Positions 25,886 to 34,082 of a stretch of DNA of 34,521 bases are shown piece by piece (within the stretch, counting starts at the first letter, position 1; every line of letters begins with the position of its first letter). Made by a program: the position numbers and the translations under genes. Location: positions 1 through 34,521 of the forward strand of contig JASLLZ010000022.1 of the NCBI GenBank assembly GCA_030746775.1, written 5' to 3'. Under the pieces are notes generated by a model, which saw only the letters and a list, made by a program, of their open reading frames with translations, was not told the DNA's origin and did not search any database. The DNA comes from Rhodospirillales bacterium. Lineage in GTDB: Bacteria > Pseudomonadota > Alphaproteobacteria > Rhodospirillales > JASLLZ01.

Positions 25886-26035
25886 ATGGGATTCATAGCG
25901 GAACTGTGGGCGTTCTTGCGGGCGCGTAAAAAATATTGGCTGCTGCCGATCATCGTCATGATGGTGGTGTTCGGGGGACTGGTAGTGTTGAGCCAGGGCT
26001 CGGCGGTGGCGCCGTTCATCTACACGATTTTCTGA
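25886..26035 (+). CDS. DUF5989 small membrane protein (SxtK-like)
   Basis: This 49-residue frame begins at ATG 25886 and ends at TGA 26033-26035. It has an amphipathic start (FIAELWAFLRARKKYWLLP), one transmembrane helix (IIVMMVVFGGLVVLSQG) and the ending SAVAPFIYTIF. These are the hallmarks of DUF5989, a family that sits between SxtJ and a NodU/CmcH carbamoyltransferase and resembles SxtK of the saxitoxin cluster. Its role is unknown; anchoring the carbamoyltransferase at the membrane is a plausible inference. The carbamoyltransferase GTG follows seven bases after the stop. Confidence 0.85.
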   Translation: MGFIAELWAFLRARKKYWLLPIIVMMVVFGGLVVLSQGSAVAPFIYTIF

Positions 26036-26042
26036 GGAACGG

Positions 26043-27878
26043 GTGCGTATTCTAGGAATATCGGCCTTCTATCATGACAGCGCGGCGGCGCTGATCGAAG
26101 ACGGCGCCATCGTCGCGGCGGCGCAGGAAGAGCGCTTCACGCGCAAGAAGCACGATGCCTCCTTTCCCGGCCAGGCGGTGGAGTTCTGCCTGGCCCGGGC
26201 CGGCGTCGGGCTTGAAGACGTGGATTACGTCGCCTTCTACGACAAGCCGTTCTTGAAATTCGAGCGCCTTTTGGAAACCTATGTCGCCTTCGCGCCCCGG
26301 GGGTTCACGTCGTTTCGCATGGCGATTCCCCTGTGGTTGCGCGAAAAGCTGTTTCAAAAGGACCTGCTCAGCCGCGAGTTCAAGACCTACGCGCCGGAGT
26401 TTGATTGGAAGAACCGCCTTCTCTTCGCCGAACACCACCAGAGCCACGCGGCCAGCGCCTTTTTCCCATCCCCCTTTGACGACGCCGTCGTCCTGACCAT
26501 GGACGGCGTCGGGGAATGGGCAACCACGTCGGCGGCCGTGGGCGAGGGCAACCGCCTTGAGGTGATCAAGGAAATCCACTTTCCCCATTCGCTCGGTCTG
26601 CTCTATTCGGCGTTCACCTATTACACCGGGTTCAGGGTCAACTCGGGCGAGTACAAGGTGATGGGCCTGGCGCCCTATGGCGAGCCCAAATTCGCCGGCC
26701 TGATCAGGGAATACCTGATGGACCTGAAAGACGACGGTTCGTTCCGCCTCGATCAATCGTATTTCGACTATTGCACCGGACTGACCATGACCAATGGCCG
26801 GTTCGACGCCCTGTTCGGCGGGCCGGCCCGGCGCGCCGACGAGCGGCTGACCCAGCGCCACATGGACCTGGCGGCATCGGTCCAGGCGGTGACCGAAGAA
26901 GTCGTCTTGCGCATGACCCGCGCCCTGGCCGGCGAGACCGGCAAGCGAAACCTGTGCCTGGCCGGCGGCGTGGCGCTGAACTGTGTCGCCAACGGCCATG
27001 TGCTGCGCGACGGCCGGTTCGATAATCTGTGGGTGCAGCCGGCGGCCGGCGACGCCGGCGGCGCCCTGGGCGCGGCGCTGTGCGCCTATCATGGATTCCA
27101 AGACGGGGCGCGGGCGGTCACCGGAACGGCCGACGCCATGAGGGGATCGTATCTGGGACCCGACTACGCACAGGACGAGATCGAGTCGCGCCTGGATCAG
27201 GCCGGGGCGCGCTTCACCGTTCTCGACGAAGCGGAGGCGATCGACCGGGCCGCCCAGGCGCTTGGCGACGGCAAGGCGGTGGGCTGGTTCCAGGGCCGCA
27301 TGGAATTTGGACCGAGGGCATTGGGCGCGCGCTCCATCCTTGGCGACGCGCGTTCGCCGGCGATGCAAAAGATGCTCAACCTCAAGGTCAAATACCGTGA
27401 ATCCTTCCGCCCCTTCGCGCCGTCGGTTCTGGCCGAAGACGTATCCGAATGGTTCGACCTTGAGGGTGCGAGCCCCTACATGCTGCTGGTGGCGGACGTG
27501 GTGGAACGCCGCCGCCTGGCCATGACGGCCGAGGAGCAAGAATTGTTCGGGATCGACAAGCTGAACGTACCGCGCTCCGAGATCCCGGCCGCAACGCATG
27601 TCGATTATTCGGCCCGCGTCCAAACGGTGCACCGCGAAACCAATCCGCGCTATCACGCGCTGCTGAGCCGTTTCAAGGCGCTGACCGGATGTCCGGTGGT
27701 GGTCAATACCAGCTTCAACGTGCGCGGCGAGCCCATCGTGTGCACGCCCGAAGACGCCTTTCGGTGCTTCATGGGCACCGAGATCGAGGCCCTGGTCGTG
27801 GGTAACTGCTTCCTCGTCAAGGACGGCCAGGACCGGGCCCTGAAGACCGACTACAAAGACGCCTTCGAGCTCGATTGA
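26043..27878 (+). CDS. Carbamoyltransferase, NodU/CmcH/TobZ/SxtI family
   Basis: The 611-residue product has the full two-part family layout. The Kae1-like N-terminal domain reads ILGISAFYHDSAAALIEDG, AAAQEERFTRKKHDASFP, HHQSHAASAFFPSPF with metal-binding histidines, VLTMDGVGEW and VNSGEYKVMGLAPYG, and continues to NLCLAGGVALNCVANG and GDAGGALGAAL. The YrdC-like C-terminal domain shows GWFQGRMEFGPRALGARSILGD, YRESFRPFAPSVL and VVVNTSFNVRGEPIVCTPEDA. Such enzymes use carbamoyl phosphate and ATP to carbamoylate a hydroxyl on a sugar or natural product. GTG 26043 has GAGG upstream. Clustered SxtJ and DUF5989 membrane proteins point to a membrane-linked or lipid-linked substrate. No peptide- or polyketide-synthase genes are nearby, so a surface glycan is more likely than a toxin. 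Confidence 0.92.
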   Translation: MRILGISAFYHDSAAALIEDGAIVAAAQEERFTRKKHDASFPGQAVEFCLARAGVGLEDVDYVAFYDKPFLKFERLLETYVAFAPRGFTSFRMAIPLWLREKLFQKDLLSREFKTYAPEFDWKNRLLFAEHHQSHAASAFFPSPFDDAVVLTMDGVGEWATTSAAVGEGNRLEVIKEIHFPHSLGLLYSAFTYYTGFRVNSGEYKVMGLAPYGEPKFAGLIREYLMDLKDDGSFRLDQSYFDYCTGLTMTNGRFDALFGGPARRADERLTQRHMDLAASVQAVTEEVVLRMTRALAGETGKRNLCLAGGVALNCVANGHVLRDGRFDNLWVQPAAGDAGGALGAALCAYHGFQDGARAVTGTADAMRGSYLGPDYAQDEIESRLDQAGARFTVLDEAEAIDRAAQALGDGKAVGWFQGRMEFGPRALGARSILGDARSPAMQKMLNLKVKYRESFRPFAPSVLAEDVSEWFDLEGASPYMLLVADVVERRRLAMTAEEQELFGIDKLNVPRSEIPAATHVDYSARVQTVHRETNPRYHALLSRFKALTGCPVVVNTSFNVRGEPIVCTPEDAFRCFMGTEIEALVVGNCFLVKDGQDRALKTDYKDAFELD

Positions 27879-27902
27879 TACCAACACGAGACGGGGGGTG
27901 GA

Positions 27903-29489
27903 ATGACGGCGGCGCATCGCCATGAGGGTCCGATGAAGCGTGGCTGGCGGCGGCTTCGCCACCTTGCCTACGCCAACCCCCTTTACGGCCTGACCCTGGG
28001 CCGGCGCGCCCCGACCGAGATTCGGGGCACGCCGCCCGAGGTATGGCCGGGCGACGAGGCGGTGGGCCGCGCCATCGTGGAAGGCGCCATCGCCATCGAG
28101 GACAGCGCCGAGCTGCATGGCTTCGACTGGCTGGGCCATCTCAGGGCAGTGTCGAACGACGAGGCACGGCACCGGGCACGCCAATTGACGACGGCGTGGA
28201 TCGTCGCCCACCAGCGCTGGAGCCTGCCGGCCTGGCGCGTCGACGTGATCGGTCAACGCCTGGCCAACTGGTTCGTCCACTACGGCGCCCTGATCCAGGG
28301 TGCGGAGAAGGGATTCGAGCGCCGCCTGCTCGCCTCGGCGGCGCGCCAGGCGCGCCATCTGGCGCGCGCCGCGGCGTCGGAGGCCGGGGACTGGCGCTCC
28401 TTTCTGGCCATCAAGGGCCTTCTCTACGCCGGCGTCTGTCTGGCCGGCCGGGAGCGCGACCTGGACCTGGGACGGAGGCTTTTGGAACGCGCGTTGGCGG
28501 GCCAGATTTTGCCCGACGGGGGTCACGTGACACGCAACCCGGCGGTGCTGCTAGCTGTGTTGCGCTGCCTGGTGACGCTGCGCGCCACATTGATGGCGGC
28601 CCATGTGGAGGTTCCGGCGGAATTGCAGGGCGCCATCGACCGCATGGCCCCGATGGTCCGCTGCCTGCGTCACGGGGACGGCCGCCTGGCGCTGTTCAAC
28701 GGCGGCGGCGAGGCCCCGGAAACCGACGTCGCGCGCGTTCTGGCGCAAACCGGAAGCCGGGGCAAGGCGCTTCTCAGTGCGCCGCACAGTGGCTTTCACC
28801 GCATGGCCTGCGGGCGCACCTTGATCATCGCCGATACCGGCGCGCCGCCGCCGCCCGGCGCCGACGCCGACGCCTGTGCCGGCACGCTGGGCTTCGAGAT
28901 GAGCGTCGGTCGCCAGCGCCTTATCGTCAACTGCGGCGCTGCCCGCGACCCCAAGTGGCGCACCGCCCTGCGCTCCAGCGCCGCCCACTCCACCGTCGTC
29001 GTCGACGACGTCAATTCGTCCGAGGTGCTGAGCCTGGAGGGCCTCGGCCGGCGTCCCGCCCACGTCATCGCCACCCGCCGCGAAGCCCACGGCAACCTCA
29101 TGATCGAGGCCAGCCACGACGGCTACGCCCATCTCTTCGGCCTGGTCCACCGGCGCCTCATTCACATGATCCCCGACGGCGGCGAGGTGCTGGGCGAGGA
29201 TATTCTGTCGGGCCGCCCGGCCGGCGGCGAGGGCCGGGCGCGCTTTCATCTTCATCCCACCGTTCAGGCATCGGTGCTCGGCGACGGCGTCACCGTCATC
29301 TTGAAGCCGCCGCGCGGCAGGGCCTGGCACTTCAAGGTCCAGGGCGCCCGCGTGGCGCTTCGCGAAAGCGTCTACGCCGCCAATCCCGGAAACATCCGCC
29401 GCACACAGCAAATCGTCGCCGCGTGGCCGCTCGGCGAAGAGGAGACGACCATAAAATGGCGGTTGCGGCGCCATGACAGGGACGTTTGA
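27903..29489 (+). CDS. Heparinase II/III family protein
   Basis: The 528-residue protein has an N-terminal alpha-helical toroid-like part (~30-270) with FDWLGHLRAV, RQLTTAWIVAHQRW, DWRSFLAIKGLLYAGV and GGHVTRNPAVLLAVLRCL. The C-terminal beta-rich heparinase II/III domain (~290-520) has SGFHRMACGRTLIIADTG, LGFEMSVGRQRLIVNCGA, RTALRSSAAHSTVVVDDVNSSEV and HDGYAHLFGLVHRRLIHM. Family members include uronic-acid polysaccharide lyases, but the alphaproteobacterial version encoded near rsmB has no established substrate. ATG 27903 lies 24 bases after the carbamoyltransferase stop; ATG 27933 is an alternative. No signal peptide is visible, which is unusual for a lyase acting outside the cell. Confidence 0.85.
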   Translation: MTAAHRHEGPMKRGWRRLRHLAYANPLYGLTLGRRAPTEIRGTPPEVWPGDEAVGRAIVEGAIAIEDSAELHGFDWLGHLRAVSNDEARHRARQLTTAWIVAHQRWSLPAWRVDVIGQRLANWFVHYGALIQGAEKGFERRLLASAARQARHLARAAASEAGDWRSFLAIKGLLYAGVCLAGRERDLDLGRRLLERALAGQILPDGGHVTRNPAVLLAVLRCLVTLRATLMAAHVEVPAELQGAIDRMAPMVRCLRHGDGRLALFNGGGEAPETDVARVLAQTGSRGKALLSAPHSGFHRMACGRTLIIADTGAPPPPGADADACAGTLGFEMSVGRQRLIVNCGAARDPKWRTALRSSAAHSTVVVDDVNSSEVLSLEGLGRRPAHVIATRREAHGNLMIEASHDGYAHLFGLVHRRLIHMIPDGGEVLGEDILSGRPAGGEGRARFHLHPTVQASVLGDGVTVILKPPRGRAWHFKVQGARVALRESVYAANPGNIRRTQQIVAAWPLGEEETTIKWRLRRHDRDV

Positions 29490-29597
29490 TCACTTTAGGA
29501 TTGGTCGGCACCGGCCGCCATGCTATGGAACCGCCGGCGAGCGTTGCCCAACATAGAGAGCCTTTTCCCACGTCTTATACCAAGGATCAATCGGTTG

Positions 29598-30449
29598 ATG
29601 GTTAAGATGAGCCAAGAGAATACGCCCACCCGGCAGAGCACCGTTCAATCCTATTCCGAGCGCGGCTCGAAAGCCTACGAAGACCCGATGAACAAGGAAT
29701 TTCTGTACGGCGAAATCACCCGCCGATTCTTGCACCAGGTCGAGTTCCAGCCCAACGACAAGGTGATCTTGGATATCGGGTGCGGCACCGGGTTCGTCTT
29801 CGACGAGCTGGGCGATCAGTTTTTGTCGCGAGACATGCGGGGCATCGGGGTCGAGCCGGCCGCCGGCATGCTCGAGATCGCGCGGCGTAAGTATGGCGGG
29901 GACGGGCCCTTCACCGTCCATGAAGGTTCCTTCGAAAACATCCCACTGGAAAACCGTTCGGTCGACAAGATCATCTCGACCTTGGCCTTGCACTGGGTCA
30001 AGTCGCTCGAAGCGGCGGCCCGGGAGATGCGCCGTGTGCTCAAGAACACCGGCAGCCTGGACATATTCATGATCGCCAAGGACGACGGCGCCCAGTTCAA
30101 GAAAGCCATCGTGGCGGCCCAACGCAAGCACCTGACGTTTGCTCAGATCATGACCACGGCGACCCTGGTTCAGCGGGTCACGCCCAAGGAATGTCACGCC
30201 GCCTTCCACCCCTTTCACGACGACTTCGACTTGCGGGTTGAAATGTTCACCGATGTCGTTTACGGAACCTTCGACGATCACATGAAGTGGTGGAAGGCGC
30301 GCTCAACCCCGGTCATCGCGGAGATCAAGGACAAGGACCGTTTCATGGTCGACCTGCGCGAGGAACTGGAAAAGACCGGTACGGACAAGGGCATCCCGTT
30401 CGACACCGCCTATCTGTGGATTACGGGAAGGAGCAAAACGAATGCTTAG
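29598..30449 (+). CDS. Class I SAM-dependent methyltransferase
   Basis: The 283-residue protein has a methyltransferase core: motif I in KVILDIGCGTGFVFDEL, a motif II-like acidic loop in GIGVEPAAGMLEIARRKYG, then NIPLENRSVDKIISTLALHWVKSLEAAAREMRRVLKNTGSLDIFMIA. This is close to the BioC/UbiE-like group, and the HWV after strand 4 is seen in BioC-type acyl-carrier methyltransferases. A helical C-terminal segment has TFDDHMKWWKARSTP. ATG 29598 follows AAGGAT by about ten bases; ATG 29607 and the upstream frame to 29520 are alternatives. Its end overlaps the acyl carrier protein start by eight bases, so an acyl-ACP substrate is a reasonable inference. GC content is lower than in the preceding gene. 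Confidence 0.82.
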   Translation: MVKMSQENTPTRQSTVQSYSERGSKAYEDPMNKEFLYGEITRRFLHQVEFQPNDKVILDIGCGTGFVFDELGDQFLSRDMRGIGVEPAAGMLEIARRKYGGDGPFTVHEGSFENIPLENRSVDKIISTLALHWVKSLEAAAREMRRVLKNTGSLDIFMIAKDDGAQFKKAIVAAQRKHLTFAQIMTTATLVQRVTPKECHAAFHPFHDDFDLRVEMFTDVVYGTFDDHMKWWKARSTPVIAEIKDKDRFMVDLREELEKTGTDKGIPFDTAYLWITGRSKTNA

Positions 30450-30684
30450 GGATGACATCGCGTCGAAGCTGAAAACCTTGATCGAGGAACATAACGAAAC
30501 CTCCATTGCCAACGCCGACGAGGAGTTGGACATCGATTCGTTCACCATGATGCTGATCATCACTTTCGTCAAAGAGGACCTGGGCGTGGAGCTGGACATG
30601 AACAAGCTCGATTTCGACGCCTTCAAGTCCCTCAACACCTTTGCCGACCTGGTCGTGCAATCCGAAGCCCAGAGCGTTCACTAG
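30442..30684 (+). CDS. Acyl carrier protein
   Basis: This 80-residue acidic protein has the four-helix ACP pattern. The phosphopantetheine-accepting serine is S33 in DIDSFTMMLIITFVKEDLG (codon 30538-30540), followed by LDFDAFKSLNTFADLV. DSF replaces the DSL of the housekeeping fatty-acid ACP, which together with the short helix I suggests a dedicated secondary ACP. GGAAGGAG lies a few bases upstream of ATG 30442, inside the methyltransferase gene, and the genes overlap by eight bases. No acyl-ACP ligase or ketosynthase is adjacent, so the acyl donor route is unknown. The partner candidates are the methyltransferase, the SGNH hydrolase-like protein and the carbamoyltransferase. Confidence 0.88.
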   Translation: MLRDDIASKLKTLIEEHNETSIANADEELDIDSFTMMLIITFVKEDLGVELDMNKLDFDAFKSLNTFADLVVQSEAQSVH

Positions 30685-30722
30685 CCGCCGGGCGGGGCAG
30701 CGGGCCGGCGCCGATTAGTCAT

Positions 30723-30792
30723 AATTCTCTAAAGGATGCTCATCACCTCCTTGGTCGTGGTCTTTGGAGAATTCGATGAAAGACCTTTCATC
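30723..30792 (+). promoter_or_regulatory. Structured leader of the SGNH gene with two dyads overlapping a ribosome-binding site
   Basis: AATTCTCTAAAG (30723-30734) can pair with CTTTGGAGAATT (30762-30773) over 12 base pairs with a single G-U. This buries the GGAG (30766-30769) that precedes ATG 30776. Just downstream, GATGAAAG (30775-30782) and CTTTCATC (30785-30792) form a perfect 8-bp dyad with a two-base centre that covers that ATG. ATCACCTCCTT (30742-30752) in the loop equals the anti-Shine-Dalgarno end of 16S rRNA. The arrangement suggests translational control or an operator. Confidence 0.5.
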
Positions 30793-30814
30793 TGATTGCG
30801 AAGCCGGGCGGTGA
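30776..30814 (+). CDS. Possible 12-codon leader ORF coupled to the SGNH gene
   Basis: ATG 30776 has GGAG six bases upstream, the best ribosome-binding site in the region. It reads MKDLSSDCEAGR and stops at TGA 30812-30814. The stop overlaps the likely GTG start of the SGNH gene as GTGA, a standard translational coupling arrangement. It may be a leader peptide that delivers ribosomes to a gene lacking its own site. The amino-acid sequence itself shows no attenuator-like codon run. Confidence 0.4.
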   Translation: MKDLSSDCEAGR

Positions 30815-31905
30815 CGCGGGTCGTGTCGCTGGGGGTGAAGCTGAAGCGCATCGTGTTGGGCGTGCTCTTCGTGGTCACCCCGATCATCGGCGCGGCGGCC
30901 GTCTCGGAGGGCCTGTTGCGCCTCGTCGATCCCCAGGACCTGACCGGGACGTGGGAGACCATCGGGCCGCGCGGCCTGATTCTCAACCGCGCCCGCGAGA
31001 CATCCCGCCACCAGCTTGGCGAGCGCCGCGTCACCTATCGTTTCAACAGCCTCCACCAGCGCGGCGCCGAGCCCCGGCCCGGCGTGCCCAAGGTCCTGGT
31101 CCTTGGCAATTCCTTTTCCATGGGCTGGCTGGTGGACGAGGCCGACAGTCTTCCGGGGCGCCTTCAGGCTTTCTCGGACCGGGAGCTGGGCAAGGACCGC
31201 GCCCAATTCCTCAATGCCGCGGTCGGCGGTTGGGGCTTCGCCAGTTACCTGGCCTATCTGGAAGAGTTCGGCGAGGCGATCGATCCGGACGCCATCACCC
31301 TTGTCATCTATCTGTCGGATTTCGGCAGGGCCCAACGCAGCGGTCTCTACACTTTGGCCGGCGACGGGTCCCTGGACCTGCAAGCCCACGACGCCACGAA
31401 CCGCCAGTCGCCCTTGCGCGGTCTTCTCGGTCAATACGCGCTCTACCGCTGGCTTCTCAACCATTCCCATCTCGTCCAGGTGCTGCGCAGAAAGTTACTC
31501 AGCCTGATCGTGGACCTGCCCGATCCGGTGATCCTGGTGGCCGACAAAAAGGTAAAATCGGCCAAGCGATCTCCCACCGATCCCGATGCCCGGACGCGCC
31601 GCCTGACCCACGCCATTCTGCGCCGGATCAAGGAATGGTGCGCCGAACGGAACGTGAGGCTCTACATGGTGGGTTATTATTCGGCGCGCTACCCGGGGGG
31701 CATTTACGACTGGTTGCGCCCCCTGGCCCGGAAAGAGGGCGTGCCCTTCCTCGACCTCCAAGAACCCATGTCGTCGCTCGCCCGGTCGGACCTTGGGCGT
31801 TACGCGATCAAACGCGACGGCCATCCGACGGAGGAGGCCATCGCCCTGGCGGCGGACCGGGTGTGGACGTGGAACGGCCGACGCCTGGTCCAGGACCTTC
31901 CCTAG
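30811..31905 (+). CDS. SGNH/GDSL hydrolase-like membrane-anchored protein
   Basis: The 364-residue protein has an N-terminal hydrophobic helix (residues ~12-30, IVLGVLFVVTPIIGAAAVSEGLL) and then an SGNH-type fold. Block I is KVLVLGNSFSMGW with the candidate nucleophile Ser (codon 31111-31113). Block II is NAAVGGWGFASYLAYLE. Block V is KRDGHPTEEAIALAAD, with the Asp-x-His pair as DGH. Block III is degenerate: LVIYLSDFGRA replaces the usual G-x-N-D. Such proteins are O-acetyl esterases or acyltransferase partners for envelope polysaccharides, usually facing the periplasm. GTG 30811 is preferred because of the GTGA overlap with a leader ORF; TTG 30796 is in frame. Its neighbours (ACP upstream, FkbM downstream) fit glycan or lipid modification. 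Confidence 0.75.
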   Translation: MTRVVSLGVKLKRIVLGVLFVVTPIIGAAAVSEGLLRLVDPQDLTGTWETIGPRGLILNRARETSRHQLGERRVTYRFNSLHQRGAEPRPGVPKVLVLGNSFSMGWLVDEADSLPGRLQAFSDRELGKDRAQFLNAAVGGWGFASYLAYLEEFGEAIDPDAITLVIYLSDFGRAQRSGLYTLAGDGSLDLQAHDATNRQSPLRGLLGQYALYRWLLNHSHLVQVLRRKLLSLIVDLPDPVILVADKKVKSAKRSPTDPDARTRRLTHAILRRIKEWCAERNVRLYMVGYYSARYPGGIYDWLRPLARKEGVPFLDLQEPMSSLARSDLGRYAIKRDGHPTEEAIALAADRVWTWNGRRLVQDLP

Positions 31906-31955
31906 AGGGGCGGATCGGCGCATATTGCACAACCTTCGCGGCCCCGGGGAATCCC

Positions 31956-32864
31956 ATGACCAAGCGCCTCACGCCGTTGCAGTACCAAAGAAAGCTCTTG
32001 CGCTCTCTGTTCCAACTGCGCGCCTTGTCCAGGCGGACCCGGCAACGGATTCCCTTTGCCCTGCGTTTCAGGGGACGGCGCCGGCGCCTGATCGATGCGG
32101 CGGCGGCGGACTGGGACGGCGGCTACATCGTGCAAGACGACGGCTTCTACGTCTATGTGCCCCGCGAGTTGGACACCAACGGCCTAGACATATTGACCCG
32201 CGCCATCGCCCATGAACCGGTCATCGCCCGCCATTGCCCGGCCGGCGGCGTGGCGCTCGATGTCGGCGCCCATCTCGGCGCCTGGACCGTGCCCATGGCC
32301 CAAGCGGTGGGGGCGACCGGCCACGTCCACGCCTTCGAGCCCGTCCCCTTTCTCAACGCGGCGCTTGGCAAGACCCTTCGGGCCAACGGTTTCGGCCACG
32401 TCGTCCTTGACAGCCGCGGATTGGGATCGGCCAAGGGCAAGGCGGCCTTCACCGTCGCCGACGGTGGTGGGGGAAAGGGCAACCAGGGGATGTCAGGCTT
32501 GGGTGAGCGCCCCGACGGAACGGTCATCGAGATCGAACTCACCACACTCGATGCCTTCTCCGAGGAGCGCAAACTCGAGCGCCTCGATTTCCTCAAGATC
32601 GACGTCGAGGGCCTTGAAGCCGAGGTTCTGGCCGGCGGCGCCAAGACCCTGGCAAGGTTCCACCCGACCCTCGTCTTCGAAACCGGAAACGAGGACCCGG
32701 GCCGGCGCCTCGCCATCCGCGACACCCTCGGCCCGCTCGGTTACCGCCTGTTGGGCATTCCCGTCGAGCACGGCATCGTCGAGGCGGACTGGGACGCCTT
32801 CGTCGAATGCACCGCACCCTTCACCGCGACCTATTTCTGCAACGTGCTCTGCGTCGCGTCGTAA
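31956..32864 (+). CDS. FkbM-family methyltransferase
   Basis: The 302-residue product has a basic N-terminus ([20 protein letters not shown]) and an FkbM methyltransferase domain from about residue 95: [21 protein letters not shown] (SAM loop), [52 protein letters not shown] and [10 protein letters not shown]. FkbM enzymes O-methylate sugars or polyketides; near polysaccharide genes they usually methylate surface sugars. ATG 31956 is preferred because the long upstream frame runs through the SGNH gene. The start lies 50 bases after the SGNH stop. The gene ends inside the convergent epimerase gene, with a 34-bp overlap. Confidence 0.9.
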   Translation: MTKRLTPLQYQRKLLRSLFQLRALSRRTRQRIPFALRFRGRRRRLIDAAAADWDGGYIVQDDGFYVYVPRELDTNGLDILTRAIAHEPVIARHCPAGGVALDVGAHLGAWTVPMAQAVGATGHVHAFEPVPFLNAALGKTLRANGFGHVVLDSRGLGSAKGKAAFTVADGGGGKGNQGMSGLGERPDGTVIEIELTTLDAFSEERKLERLDFLKIDVEGLEAEVLAGGAKTLARFHPTLVFETGNEDPGRRLAIRDTLGPLGYRLLGIPVEHGIVEADWDAFVECTAPFTATYFCNVLCVAS

Positions 32865-33898
32865 ATTTCGGCCATCATGGTCTTGAGGTCGTAGCGATAG
32901 CGCCAGGCCGGGAAATGTTCCTCGAACTTGGTGACGTCGCTTACCCACCACATGTGGTCGCCGGCCCGGTTGGTCTCGTCATAGGTCCATTTCATCGGCC
33001 GTCCGGTCAGGGTTTCGCTGATCGCGATGGCCTCCAGCATGGAGCAATGGGAATGGCGGCTGCCGCCCATGTTGTAGACCTCGGCGGTGCGCGGGTTTTC
33101 GAAGAAGTGCCACATCGCGTTGACAAAATCGAAGGCATGGATGTTGTCGCGCACCTGCTTGCCCTTGTAGCCGAAGACCGTATAGGGGCTGTCGGTCACC
33201 GCGCATTTGACCAGATAGGCCAGGAAACCATGCAATTCGGCCCCGGCGTGGGCCGGGCCGGTCAGGCAGCCGCCGCGAAAACACGCCGTCTTCATGCCGA
33301 AATAACGGCCGTACTCCTGCACCATCAGATCGGCCGCCGCCTTCGACACCCCGAACAGGCTGTGCATGGAGCCGTCGATGCTCATGGTCTCGTCGATGCC
33401 GTGTTCGGCGTAGGGGTGGCCGGCCTCCAATTCCCAGCGCGTCTCGCCCTCGACCAGGGGCAGGCGGTTGGGCGCGTCGCCATAGACCTTGTTGGTCGAG
33501 GTGAACAAAAAGGGCGCGTCCGGGCAGTGGCGCCGCGCCGTTTCGAGCAGCACCAAGGTGCCGTTGGCGTTGATGGTGAAATCGGTCACCGGATCGCTGG
33601 CCGCCCAATCATGGGACGGCTGGGCGGCGGCGTGGACGACGGCCGCGATGTCGCCTTTGTGATCGGCGAACAGGCGCTCCATCGCCGCCTCGTCGCGGAT
33701 GTCGGCATCGACGTGGCGGTAGCGCCCGACCTCGGTCTCGAGACGCCGGCGGTTGGCCGCCGTCGAGGCCTCGGACCCGAAAAAAGTCTTGCGCATGTCG
33801 TTATCGACGCCGACCACATCAAGGCCCTTGTCGGCAAACAGCCGCGCCGCCTCGGAGCCGATCAACCCCGCCGATCCGCTAACCACGACCAGCCCCAT
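32831..33898 (-). CDS. NAD-dependent epimerase, CDP-paratose 2-epimerase-like
   Basis: This 355-residue extended SDR enzyme begins [19 protein letters not shown] (NAD loop) and has [13 protein letters not shown] and [20 protein letters not shown], with the YGDAPN region typical of CDP-paratose/tyvelose epimerases. It continues [36 protein letters not shown] (Tyr replaced in the usual YxxxK, but SK retained), [16 protein letters not shown]-like [15 protein letters not shown], and [22 protein letters not shown]. That block order matches RfbE/Tyv relatives, which epimerise C2 of CDP-3,6-dideoxy sugars. No CDP-glucose 4,6-dehydratase or other dideoxyhexose genes are in the window, so the true substrate may be another nucleotide sugar. 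It runs opposite to FkbM and overlaps its end by 34 bases. Confidence 0.85.
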   Translation of the reverse strand: MGLVVVSGSAGLIGSEAARLFADKGLDVVGVDNDMRKTFFGSEASTAANRRRLETEVGRYRHVDADIRDEAAMERLFADHKGDIAAVVHAAAQPSHDWAASDPVTDFTINANGTLVLLETARRHCPDAPFLFTSTNKVYGDAPNRLPLVEGETRWELEAGHPYAEHGIDETMSIDGSMHSLFGVSKAAADLMVQEYGRYFGMKTACFRGGCLTGPAHAGAELHGFLAYLVKCAVTDSPYTVFGYKGKQVRDNIHAFDFVNAMWHFFENPRTAEVYNMGGSRHSHCSMLEAIAISETLTGRPMKWTYDETNRAGDHMWWVSDVTKFEEHFPAWRYRYDLKTMMAEIYDATQSTLQK

Positions 33899-34082
33899 GC
33901 CTTACCCGCCTCTCAACGCGGCCCGCCCCGGGCCTCAGCCCGCCGACATAGCATAGCCGCCACGGCAATTACAGGCCGCCGTCGTGCCGCCACCGGGGCG
34001 GGCGGTCACGTCCTGTTATAAGGTATTCCCAAACCTCTGTTATCATTTCTTGAGGATTTCGATTGCGGCGGTGAAGAATGCC

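Noticed and set aside
26052-28526. 824-codon open frame on the minus strand
   Set aside because: It is antisense to the carbamoyltransferase and heparinase genes, which have clear family motifs. Long antisense frames are expected at this GC content, and the sequence shows no domain.
30715-31470. 251-codon minus-strand frame over the SGNH leader and gene
   Set aside because: It has no family motifs, overlaps a better plus-strand gene, and its composition is that of a shadow frame.
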